Part shown: positions 24,905-32,851 of the stretch, piece by piece
How the letters are laid out: every line of letters starts with the position of its first letter
Position numbering within the stretch: the stretch's first letter is position 1
Notes under the pieces: model-generated
Told to the model about the DNA's origin: nothing
Databases searched by the model: none
Seen by the model: the letters and a program-made list of their open reading frames with translations, nothing else
Source: a virus
Reading direction: 5' to 3' (one strand)
Virus record (IMG/VR): IMGVR_UViG_3300027749_000056
Span: 49,623 to 113,622 of that record
DNA length: 64,000 nucleotides
Made by a program: the position numbers and the translations under genes

Positions 24905-26002
24905 CTAATTGATCCACTTTTGAAAACTTTGCGGAAAAGCATCAAATGACAATGCTCTTCTTTTCGCAAATTCTTTTATATATTGTTTAAACTGAGTGAC
25001 TTGGTAATCATTGGTAGCTGCGTTTATACACTGTGTTACGATATCATCGTAACGGTCATATTTACAAGAATTTACAAGTTCTTTGGTTTCGTCATCTAGC
25101 ACTGATGCACTTTGGTAATCAGGATCACTGCATGGGTTAATTATAATTTTGCGATCTCCGGACCAATCTAAAAATTGTCTGAATCCTTGAATGGTGGTGT
25201 TGCTGATCACACTACAAAACTGATAGTCAAATCCAAATTCTCTTATTGTTTGTAAATTTTCCTGGAACTGATCCCATGAGTTGCCATACCGATTGAATTC
25301 ATACAAGGCTTCGATATTTTCTGCACTCACTGTCAACGTGGTTGTGCGAGGTAACTGATCTAATATTCTTCGAAATCTTGTCGGGCTAACACCCAGTCCT
25401 GTAAAAATATTTGAACGTCGAAAACCACTTACAATATCAACAAGCCCGTTATATAAAAAAGGTTCGCCGCCAGTAATTTCAATAGTGTCTGCATGTTTGT
25501 ATTGCATAACAGAATCTAAAATGCCTAAATAGGATTTACTTCCTTTGATGGCTTTTTGTCCTAATTTAGATACAACCTTGTCACTGATGTTTACTCGAAA
25601 TCTTTCTTGATCAAAATATACGCCATTATTTTCAATATCTCTCAACCAAGCAGTGCTATACTGTTTACAACAATAACTGCAAGTTAGATTACAATCACTA
25701 CCAAGAACAATATGCAATGTAGTTGGCATGCATTCAATATTAGTATGCGTTACTTGATCACTGTGCATTACCAATCGTCTACTAAGTCTTCCTTGCCTTT
25801 CTGGTTGCCAACAAGTTGCCTCGCAACTGCTGACTTGATTGCCCTCAAGCATGTTTTGCCTGTCTTGCTGAAACTCAACAATATTAAACAAATCTGTTGT
25901 TGTAGAATCTACTCGTTGCGGAGTAGCTGCACAGCAACTGGCAACTGTGCGGCGTTCGGGTTCTACCGTAAGCCACCAAAACTTTTGAGAGCAATAAGTC
26001 AA
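24905..26002 (-). CDS. Radical SAM protein with N-terminal twitch-like segment (copy C), TTG start
   Basis: A 365-residue enzyme. Cys 4, 23/24, 60 and 64 lie ahead of CNLTCSYC (104-111); STAW, TGGEPF and FNRYGNSW follow. The first codon appears to be TTG, directly after the UvsX stop. No ATG occurs before residue 51, and the cysteine segment must be included. It has a longer spacer before the core than the other copies and VSAEN where they have SIDG or SCDG, so it is the most divergent. It separates UvsX from UvsY. Confidence 0.8.
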   Translation of the reverse strand: MTYCSQKFWWLTVEPERRTVASCCAATPQRVDSTTTDLFNIVEFQQDRQNMLEGNQVSSCEATCWQPERQGRLSRRLVMHSDQVTHTNIECMPTTLHIVLGSDCNLTCSYCCKQYSTAWLRDIENNGVYFDQERFRVNISDKVVSKLGQKAIKGSKSYLGILDSVMQYKHADTIEITGGEPFLYNGLVDIVSGFRRSNIFTGLGVSPTRFRRILDQLPRTTTLTVSAENIEALYEFNRYGNSWDQFQENLQTIREFGFDYQFCSVISNTTIQGFRQFLDWSGDRKIIINPCSDPDYQSASVLDDETKELVNSCKYDRYDDIVTQCINAATNDYQVTQFKQYIKEFAKRRALSFDAFPQSFQKWIN

Positions 26003-27055
26003 TTATTCTTCAACAGCGTCTGACACTGTTTCTTCCTTGATATTTGCAAAATCTTTCATTACGGTATCAAGGCAGTTGTCATCGTTACGTTCCCATCCTT
26101 TGCGGAACTTCTTGATAATTTCGCCTTCGGTTGTGGTGAATACCAAGCTGTTGCCTTCTTTCTTGAGCAGGCCTTTTTTCTCAATCAAGTCAGTAAGTCC
26201 CGAGTACGGACTCATGCCTGTTGTGTAGGGGATCTTTACTTGCACACCTTCAAACGGTTTGGCATAGCGTGTTTTCATGACCTTGCAACCAGCACGTATG
26301 CCCATCACGTCAGTGATCTTGTTGCCGTCCTCGTCCTCTTTCAGCTTCATCTTCTTCATAGCCACAACAATTGAGCTGGCGTAAATGAAACCTTGACCGC
26401 CTGAGATCTTATCATCTGGGTCAAACATATCCTGGCTTGCGTATGTGTGGTTGGTACAAACCAAACCCACATTGTATGAACCAAACATATTCACACAGTT
26501 GCGCACCAAGGCGGTGAGAGCTTTGGGCTTACGGCCTAGATCACCCTTCATTTCGCCTGCATCAAATTGGTTCACGTCTGTGGGGGTGAGCAACATGCCC
26601 AACGAGTCAATCACAAACATAACCTTGGGACGCTCGCCATCTGGCAAGGCCTTGTAGTCACTCATGAATGTGGAGATAGTCTTTGCCACATCATCAATCA
26701 TGGCCATGCTCAATTTTAGCAATTTGCTGTCACTTGTATCCACACCAAGTGCCTTGAGCCAGTCTTCGTCCAGTGCGTTTTCACTGTCAATCAGCACCAC
26801 AAAGATACCTTGCTCTTGTGCGTTCTTCACAATATTACCTGAGCAGATATAACTTTTACCCGCACCTGAATCTCCGGCAAATACAGTGACTTTGCCCAGT
26901 GGAATGCCACGATTGAAGTCGCCTGAGATCAAGTAGTTCAGGGCATAGTTGCCTGTGGAGATCCAGTCTGTTGGATCATTAAAGCCGATTGAAAGTCCGT
27001 CAATGCTTTTGGTGATTTCCTTGCGGAACTTGCTTACATCAAATGGTTTGCCCAT
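26003..27055 (-). CDS. uvsX: UvsX recombinase (RecA/Rad51 family)
   Basis: A 350-residue strand-exchange protein (T4: 391). Walker A GDSGAGKS (61-68), a Walker B-like MFVIDSLGMLL, and GGQGFIYASS as the DNA-binding loop region. The ATG follows AAGGAA. It would form filaments on gp32-coated DNA with UvsY for recombination-dependent replication. It is co-directional with the radical SAM gene downstream and immediately abuts it. Confidence 0.93.
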   Translation of the reverse strand: MGKPFDVSKFRKEITKSIDGLSIGFNDPTDWISTGNYALNYLISGDFNRGIPLGKVTVFAGDSGAGKSYICSGNIVKNAQEQGIFVVLIDSENALDEDWLKALGVDTSDSKLLKLSMAMIDDVAKTISTFMSDYKALPDGERPKVMFVIDSLGMLLTPTDVNQFDAGEMKGDLGRKPKALTALVRNCVNMFGSYNVGLVCTNHTYASQDMFDPDDKISGGQGFIYASSIVVAMKKMKLKEDEDGNKITDVMGIRAGCKVMKTRYAKPFEGVQVKIPYTTGMSPYSGLTDLIEKKGLLKKEGNSLVFTTTEGEIIKKFRKGWERNDDNCLDTVMKDFANIKEETVSDAVEE

Positions 27056-27069
27056 GGGTTATTTCCTTT

Positions 27070-28212
27070 TTAAATTAAGTTGTATAAATTTTGAAAAATT
27101 GTTTTACTATCTAATCCTCTTCTTTGATCCAGCGTCTGCAATTTTTCTATTGCTCCTGCTAGATTTTTTTCAAATGGTTGATTCAAATAGCTCAACATAT
27201 TTCGATAGCTTTGTTCTAAGAGATACTTTGGTTGTTGATTAATTTTTTCTTGCAGCGTGTATTTCAGTGAGTGTAACACATGATCTGGCAAATGTCTAAC
27301 ATTTAGGTATAGTGGGTCAAGTAAAGCTCCGATTATGAAACTGTTGTTGTGGAATCCCAAAGATTTCAAATGATCTACACAACCAAATATGCTTTGATAA
27401 TTTAGCAAAAAATGCAACATGTTAAAAGATATCTTATGATTCAAATTTTTGATTGTTTTAAGATTTTCTTGGAAGTCTATCCAACTGCTGCCATATCTGA
27501 TGTATTCAAATTCTTGTTCTACAGTTTCAACACTCACCGTCCAATGAACGTTTTTAAATCCGCATACCAAATCAAACACCTGAGTATCTACTTTGCTAAG
27601 ATTGGTATTGATGCGCAGGTTTACATCTGGATTGACTTTTTTTAACAACACTAATAGTTCTAAATTCTCTTTCATCAGCAGTGGTTCACCACCGGCTAGA
27701 TATACATGTTTGAGTTGCGCAGCATGTTCAAACACATATTGTTTGAACTGATCAATCTGATCTGTAGTAGGGCTATGTTGAACAACTTTTAACTCACTGG
27801 CCCATTTGCTACTGAACATGGGGCCGCAGTAGACGCATGCAAAATTACAAAGATTGGTCCATCTTACGTCAATGGCTTGAAGGTCGAAATTTCCAGGAGT
27901 ATATAAAGAAGTAGGAGTGTGCTTGAGTTCTTTTATGTAGAACACACGATCGCTAATGATATTTAAACCTGTATTGCTACCTTCAAGGTCATAACAAGTA
28001 TGGCAAGTGGCCACTGGTTGTTGGTTTACAATATGATCTTGCCTGGGTCGGTTGTTATCAATCAAAATCTGCTGTATAGGTTGTTCCTTGATATTACCAA
28101 GTTTACCGGCACTACGAATACAGTTTTTCACTTCGCCATCGAAGTTATACATCATTCCAGACCATGGCATGGGACAAAAATATGAGTTGGTTAACATCTC
28201 TTTTGGAGTCAT
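27070..28212 (-). CDS. Radical SAM protein with N-terminal twitch-like segment (copy D)
   Basis: A 380-residue enzyme. YFCPMPWSGMMYNFDGEVKNC (Cys 13 and 31) and CHTC (70-73) form a clear SPASM/twitch-like half. The core has CNFACVYC (122-129), SSKW, AGGEPLL and FEYIRYGSSW. The start overlaps the SDR stop by ATGA, making it the last gene of the gp32-downstream modification cluster. The substrate is unknown. Confidence 0.88.
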   Translation of the reverse strand: MTPKEMLTNSYFCPMPWSGMMYNFDGEVKNCIRSAGKLGNIKEQPIQQILIDNNRPRQDHIVNQQPVATCHTCYDLEGSNTGLNIISDRVFYIKELKHTPTSLYTPGNFDLQAIDVRWTNLCNFACVYCGPMFSSKWASELKVVQHSPTTDQIDQFKQYVFEHAAQLKHVYLAGGEPLLMKENLELLVLLKKVNPDVNLRINTNLSKVDTQVFDLVCGFKNVHWTVSVETVEQEFEYIRYGSSWIDFQENLKTIKNLNHKISFNMLHFLLNYQSIFGCVDHLKSLGFHNNSFIIGALLDPLYLNVRHLPDHVLHSLKYTLQEKINQQPKYLLEQSYRNMLSYLNQPFEKNLAGAIEKLQTLDQRRGLDSKTIFQNLYNLI

Positions 28213-28754
28213 TGGAACACCGGGCCTAACGAAATATCAGCAACAACCAAGCTGTTGGCTTGTGCCATATCCAAAATATTTATTAGCACTCTAGCCCAGT
28301 TGTCTACATCAGCAGCCGGCGGCACAGTTTTATCTGCACTGGTAGCAATATTTCCTGGTCTAACAATCGTATATTTTATGCCAAGTCTGGCATGTCTCAA
28401 TTGTTGCACTGCATGTTCTAGTGTGACTTTTTGTGCTCGATATTCAATCATCTCAATACCCGGTAACATGCTTATTGGATCTTGAGTCATTATAGTGCTG
28501 ATCACCACAATGTGTTTGCGTAAATGTTTCCATCGCTTGCTCATTTCAAACAACAATTCTGTTTGTGCAAAACCAGCTTGAGCATTGTTTACAAATACAT
28601 CACAAGGTTCAACTTGATCACATATTTTAGGTATATTGCGTATGTTATCTCCATGCCTTTTGCTTAGGCCAATAATTTCATGCCCCTGCTCAACTAATTG
28701 TTTACTGAGGGCCAATCCAATTCCCGCAGTATGACCAGTTATTGCTATTTTCAT
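28209..28754 (-). CDS. Short-chain dehydrogenase/reductase
   Basis: A 181-residue Rossmann protein: ITGHTAGIG (5-13) binds NAD(P), VNNAQAG matches the NNAG motif, and YRAQK gives the YxxxK catalytic pair. It is shorter than usual SDRs (about 250), with the substrate loop reduced. It may oxidise or reduce a sugar or a product of the neighbouring radical SAM enzymes. It is coupled at both ends (ATGA overlaps). Confidence 0.85.
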   Translation of the reverse strand: MKIAITGHTAGIGLALSKQLVEQGHEIIGLSKRHGDNIRNIPKICDQVEPCDVFVNNAQAGFAQTELLFEMSKRWKHLRKHIVVISTIMTQDPISMLPGIEMIEYRAQKVTLEHAVQQLRHARLGIKYTIVRPGNIATSADKTVPPAADVDNWARVLINILDMAQANSLVVADISLGPVFQ

Positions 28755-29224
28755 TGTAGTAAGTGCAGTGGTTCGTTATAAAATGTAAAACTAGCAACAA
28801 TTCTAGGAATCTTGATTGCTGTTGTTCTTTCTACGCTGTGTTCAATCTGTGAATTGAACACTATTGGTGTTGGCATATCTTGTAGTTCTGCAACTAACTT
28901 GTTATCAACATACCAACGATTGGCCCACCCTTGGGTATTAATTACAGGAAAGTTCATTTTTGCCACAACTGGCAGCTGATCGATATGCCGGGGCAAATGT
29001 TTGTTAGTTTCAATTATGGTAACTGCGGCATTTCTTGGTACTAGTTTTTTGTTTTTAAAAAATTCAAACAATTCTGGCACCTGCTCAAGAACTGCAATAT
29101 GATCAATAAAATTCCATCCAAAATTTATTACTTGCAACAACTCAGTCTGAGTTTTTAAAAAATTATAAATTTTGTCAGCAATAACTTGAGTGTGATCGCA
29201 TTCCACCACAGTATAGTATTTCAC
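28751..29224 (-). CDS. Putative 2-oxoglutarate/Fe(II) oxygenase, GTG start
   Basis: A 157-residue protein. LPRHIDQ gives an HxD pair (His/Asp at about 81-83), EHSVER a distal His, and an Arg follows near ASFTFYN. This is the iron and oxoglutarate layout of the double-stranded beta-helix oxygenases, close to aspartyl hydroxylase-like proteins. It starts at a GTG that overlaps the upstream stop (GTGA). Hydroxylation of a peptide or sugar is inference. Confidence 0.55.
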   Translation of the reverse strand: MKYYTVVECDHTQVIADKIYNFLKTQTELLQVINFGWNFIDHIAVLEQVPELFEFFKNKKLVPRNAAVTIIETNKHLPRHIDQLPVVAKMNFPVINTQGWANRWYVDNKLVAELQDMPTPIVFNSQIEHSVERTTAIKIPRIVASFTFYNEPLHLLQ

Positions 29225-30105
29225 TTGATCCCCCTTAGGTCTTTTTGTTTTTGTATGTATGCATCTATTGATTGTTGATCTTTATTGTTTATACTTAAAA
29301 TCGCAGGCTCTTCAAGATATGCATAAGAATGATCAATGTCAAGTTCTTGAGCAAATGCCTGTATGTTAGGCAAATCCTCGACATTCAAACAGCTAACTGT
29401 GGTCCACAAATTTAATGTTACTGGCATGGTTTTATATACCATTAAGTTTTTATAAAAAGTGTCCCACTTGATCGGCCATCGCATGAACTCGTGTATTGGA
29501 CCAATGCCATCGCAACTTACAGTAACAGTAACGTTCACACCAGACTGTGCAATGTCCACCAATTCATACAACACCACATTGCAATTGGTATTAAGACGTA
29601 ACGTTTTAAGGTTAGGTGGCAAATTGGCCAATAGTGTTTTGTAGTTTTTGCTATAACTGGGTTCTCCCCCGTTAATATCCAAATGTCTAATGCGCTGTTG
29701 TGGAAGATTTTTAAACTGATCACTGTTGTTTACAATAGGAAAAGTTTTCCCAATTAAACTGCCAATTCTAGTGCTACAGTTTGGATTACAAGTCTGGCAA
29801 GCTGCATTACATACATTGTCTAATACTCCACCTACTTGTAAATAATCAACTTGTGTTTCTTGTTGATCTAATTTTATTGCGTATGTTCTTATACTGTCAT
29901 TACCTTGCTGTTCAATTTGACTACAACGACTACATTCAGTTGGCCAAATATCTGTTTGAAATTTAACCTTAATGTCGCTCAACCATTTGCTCAATTCTAA
30001 TTGTTCAAGATTTTCAAACTGCGGTGGGTTGACCATGTGACCGCAACGGCTTACGGTACCATTGGGATTGAATCTAACAAAATGATCAAGTCTTGGGCAA
30101 TACAT
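29221..30105 (-). CDS. Radical SAM protein with N-terminal twitch-like segment (copy E)
   Basis: At 294 residues, one of the two shortest copies here. Cys 3 and 21, then CSRC (58-61), precede CNAACQTC (99-106); CSTRI replaces the usual S-S/T-x-W. NGGEPSYSK, SCDG and HEFMRWPIKW follow. The C-terminal part of the barrel is short. The start overlaps the sulfotransferase-like gene by 20 nt. The substrate is unknown. Confidence 0.83.
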   Translation of the reverse strand: MYCPRLDHFVRFNPNGTVSRCGHMVNPPQFENLEQLELSKWLSDIKVKFQTDIWPTECSRCSQIEQQGNDSIRTYAIKLDQQETQVDYLQVGGVLDNVCNAACQTCNPNCSTRIGSLIGKTFPIVNNSDQFKNLPQQRIRHLDINGGEPSYSKNYKTLLANLPPNLKTLRLNTNCNVVLYELVDIAQSGVNVTVTVSCDGIGPIHEFMRWPIKWDTFYKNLMVYKTMPVTLNLWTTVSCLNVEDLPNIQAFAQELDIDHSYAYLEEPAILSINNKDQQSIDAYIQKQKDLRGIK

Positions 30106-30712
30106 GTGCTATGATGTCTGGATAATTACTCTTGTAATGATTAATGAGTTCTTGCCAGGTCAACAGTTTACCATCTAAGTCAAGCAAGATTTGATCTAAA
30201 TACCACCATAACTCTGCACTAGGGTCATTTTCAAGTAATTTTTTTACAAAATCTTGACTGGGTGGATCAATCAAAGCACGGTCTCGAAAATCAGTTATTT
30301 TGTCAAGCTCTTTTAAATCTCTAAATCGTATTTTAGTTGTGGGTTTGAGATACTGACTTAGATTTGCTACCCAGTGAAACTGTGGCAGATAGTGTGTGTT
30401 TAAAAATTTGTAGCGTTTGGCAAACCATAAGGCAGTTTTGACATCAAGTTCTGGATGATCTCGAAATAGATGTTGCAAATAAGTGTTGACTCCACTTACA
30501 TATCTGGCTTTTGGATTTCGGATATAAACATCTACAAAATCAAGTGACAAAATTTGTTCATTACAAAATACATCAAGATTGTTTTGTTCTTGTTGTAATC
30601 TCAAACTACTGCTTCCATTTTTTTGAATCAAATAAATCCACTGATTGTGAAGTGGCATTGCTACCACTTCACAAAGTTTAGGAAACAGCTCTTGATCAAG
30701 AGCTGTCAGCAT
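30086..30712 (-). CDS. Putative sulfotransferase
   Basis: A 208-residue protein. IYLIQKNGSSSL fits the 5' phosphosulfate-binding loop of PAPS sulfotransferases (K-x-G/A-x-S/T), and VYIRNPKARYVSG fits the 3' phosphate motif (R-x-P-x-x-R-x-x-S). The two motifs lie about 50 residues apart, as in membrane-type carbohydrate sulfotransferases. It would move sulfate onto a sugar or peptide. It overlaps gp32 by TAATG coupling, so it is made with gp32. Confidence 0.65.
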   Translation of the reverse strand: MLTALDQELFPKLCEVVAMPLHNQWIYLIQKNGSSSLRLQQEQNNLDVFCNEQILSLDFVDVYIRNPKARYVSGVNTYLQHLFRDHPELDVKTALWFAKRYKFLNTHYLPQFHWVANLSQYLKPTTKIRFRDLKELDKITDFRDRALIDPPSQDFVKKLLENDPSAELWWYLDQILLDLDGKLLTWQELINHYKSNYPDIIAHVLPKT

Positions 30713-31707
30713 TACTGCTTGTTTTGACGTGCGCGGATCATGGCCAAAATGTCTTGGGCATTACCACTAGGTTTGGCTGCTGTGACTGGCGCGGCAGCAG
30801 ACGCTGGTTCTTCATCAAACGAATCTTCAGCCGCAGGTGCTGCTGGTGCAGCCACCTTCAGTGCTGGCTTAGCAGCAGGTGCCGGAGTGTCATCAGCATC
30901 GCTGGCAGCACCACCGGGTGCGGCTACGCCTGCAGGACGAAAGTATTGACCCCAACGCTCGGTGTCGTATGGTTGTCCGTCTACTGATGCTTCAAACATC
31001 TCTTTGATCACCTTCAGTTCAACATCGCCAGGACGCTTGGGCAAGAATGTGCTTAAGTCATACAAGCCGTGAGTTTCAATTGCAGCCTGTTCAGCTTCTG
31101 TGAGTGCTGACTCTTTTCTAGCCCACTTGGAACTGTTGTAGTCAGCAAAGCCACCCTTTTGGGTCTTGGTGATACGGAAGTCCAAGCCACGCATCAAGTC
31201 AGTTGGCAATTCTTCCAGCTCAGGATCCATCAACGCACCCTTGATCAAGGTAAACAGTTGAGGTCCAATGATGAACTTGCGGATGGGATTGTCCGGAGTC
31301 TTGTCTTCGGAGATGGGATTCTCACGCACAAAACCTTGGAACAGATATGAACGTTTTTTCCAGTACTTGCGACCCATGTCCTCAAGGCTCTTGTCCTTGA
31401 ACCAAGTACGAACTTCTGCCAGTACCGGGCAAGCGTCTCCCCACATTTCCACGCAGGGTACTTGTACGAATACTTGTTTGGATTCCATTTCTCCTTTGAC
31501 GCCGTTGAATGGCAGTCGGATCATTGCTCGTTCGACCCAGAAAAATGTGTTTTTTGTGTTACCGTCAGGTAAGAAGCGTAGTGTGGCCGATTGACCTTCT
31601 TCCATATTCCAGTGTGGATAAATTGCTCGATCGCCTCCACCTTGGTTTGAGTTGCCTTTGTTTTCAGCTGCCTGTAGTCTTGCTCGGATTTCTGCTAAAG
31701 ATGCCAT
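30712..31707 (-). CDS. 32: Single-strand DNA-binding protein gp32
   Basis: A 331-residue protein (T4: 301) that coats single-stranded DNA. The N-terminal helix ASLAEIRARLQAAE is the cooperativity region; the core shows YPHWNMEEGQSATLRFLPDG and YWKKRSYLFQGFV. The zinc loop is reduced (CVEMWGDACPV). The tail after about 260 is Ala/Pro/Asp-rich with an acidic EDSFDEEP for partner proteins. The ATG follows AGGAGA. Three GTTGCCT repeats lie in the leader. Confidence 0.9.
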   Translation of the reverse strand: MASLAEIRARLQAAENKGNSNQGGGDRAIYPHWNMEEGQSATLRFLPDGNTKNTFFWVERAMIRLPFNGVKGEMESKQVFVQVPCVEMWGDACPVLAEVRTWFKDKSLEDMGRKYWKKRSYLFQGFVRENPISEDKTPDNPIRKFIIGPQLFTLIKGALMDPELEELPTDLMRGLDFRITKTQKGGFADYNSSKWARKESALTEAEQAAIETHGLYDLSTFLPKRPGDVELKVIKEMFEASVDGQPYDTERWGQYFRPAGVAAPGGAASDADDTPAPAAKPALKVAAPAAPAAEDSFDEEPASAAAPVTAAKPSGNAQDILAMIRARQNKQ

Positions 31708-31727
31708 AGTTTGTTTCTCCTAAAAAA

Positions 31728-31770
31728 GTTGCCTATGTGTTGCCTATCTAAAATTAGATCTTTGTTGCCT
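31728..31770 (-). promoter_or_regulatory. Three GTTGCCT repeats in the gp32 leader
   Basis: GTTGCCT occurs at 31728-31734, 31739-31745 and 31764-31770, starts 11 and 25 bp apart, just upstream of the gp32 ribosome site. It may be an operator or an RNA site for autoregulation, which gp32 of T4 is known to show; the link is inference. Confidence 0.4.
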
Positions 31771-31788
31771 GTGACGCACAAACAATAA

Positions 31789-31816
31789 AGCGCATACACC
31801 ATGTAGTATATGCGCT
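31789..31816 (-). terminator. Rho-independent terminator upstream of gp32
   Basis: On the minus strand a perfect 8-bp stem AGCGCATA / TATGCGCT, extendable to 11 bp with one G-U pair, is followed by a TTTATTGTTT run. It lies 14 nt after the stop of the gene at 31830 and should isolate gp32 from it. Confidence 0.7.
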
Positions 31817-31829
31817 ATTTGCCTTGGTG

Positions 31830-32837
31830 TCAAGTGTATTTATGAGCAAGTTGTTCTAAACTGATAATATCATAGGGCTTTTGCCAGAGTTGCTCATGGT
31901 TGTGAGCAAACACATCACGATTAGTAACAAACAGTTCGTGTAGTTGTTCCATGTTGGATGACAACTCTAATAGACATCGGATGTAAGCCCGAAATCTAGG
32001 TTCAGTGGCAATCTTATGTGAATCATTATGATGATCTTCTATATCATCCCACTCATAATCTATACCAACTGGTAGTTTCCATCCATCATTCACAAGAGTA
32101 CGATAAAAATGTCTTGGGCCAAAATTCATTACAAATCTTCCCTGTATCAAATGATCATATGTTTTCTCTGAATACAATATAGTGGGCCCTTTGCATAATG
32201 ACTCAACTTGTGCTGATATGTATGTATTGTCAAAATATTTTCTAGCCGGTGGTGTTGCCTGCAACCTGGTCAGATCGTTAATACCAGTCTCACTGGGCAA
32301 ACTTGTATTGTTAACATCATATCCGCCGTGATATCCAGAAACGTGTTTAATCTGATGATATAAATGTTGCTTGAGCCCCCAATTATTTGTTCCATACAAA
32401 GAAAGTATGGCACCGGGACGTCTAGTTAATTCTACAGGCCATTGATTGTAGTTGTCTGGCGATTGTTGTTTCCAACTTGACTGTTTGTCAAGATATGCAT
32501 ATTTGGTGCGATTCCAGTAAAAATCAAAATGCAAAATATTGTCTATACCAGGTATGGGTGTTTTACAAGCTGTTACTAACACCGTTGGTATAAGTTTTTG
32601 ATAATGCCGAACTATGTTAAGGCAAGATTGATCAGGTCCAGGATGAGCATGAAATAGATCATAAAAAACTAATTTTTTGACTAAGTGAGTTTTTATATAC
32701 TTTTTAATCTCTTTCGAATTAGTCCACCAAAAAGGAACCCATAGTTCAGTTGATTGGTGATTCTGAACTATGGGTAACCATTGAGGCATTGAAAAAATAA
32801 ACGGATCACCACCTGGGAATGGTGCTACCTCATGCAT
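31830..32837 (-). CDS. TEK-motif glycosyltransferase-like protein (paralogue 1)
   Basis: A 335-residue protein. TILYSEKTYDHLIQGRFVMNFGPRHFYRTLVNDGW matches, in layout, the TEK region of two other proteins here (40391 and 54556). An E-K pair followed by a fixed-spacing aromatic helix and a late L-x-x-x-G is reminiscent of the C-terminal nucleotide-sugar site of fucosyltransferase-like GT-B proteins. The N-terminal half is beta/alpha with no clear motif. It ends at the terminator 14 nt downstream. Function is tentative. Confidence 0.6.
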   Translation of the reverse strand: MHEVAPFPGGDPFIFSMPQWLPIVQNHQSTELWVPFWWTNSKEIKKYIKTHLVKKLVFYDLFHAHPGPDQSCLNIVRHYQKLIPTVLVTACKTPIPGIDNILHFDFYWNRTKYAYLDKQSSWKQQSPDNYNQWPVELTRRPGAILSLYGTNNWGLKQHLYHQIKHVSGYHGGYDVNNTSLPSETGINDLTRLQATPPARKYFDNTYISAQVESLCKGPTILYSEKTYDHLIQGRFVMNFGPRHFYRTLVNDGWKLPVGIDYEWDDIEDHHNDSHKIATEPRFRAYIRCLLELSSNMEQLHELFVTNRDVFAHNHEQLWQKPYDIISLEQLAHKYT

Positions 32838-32851
32838 GATTGCCTATTGTG

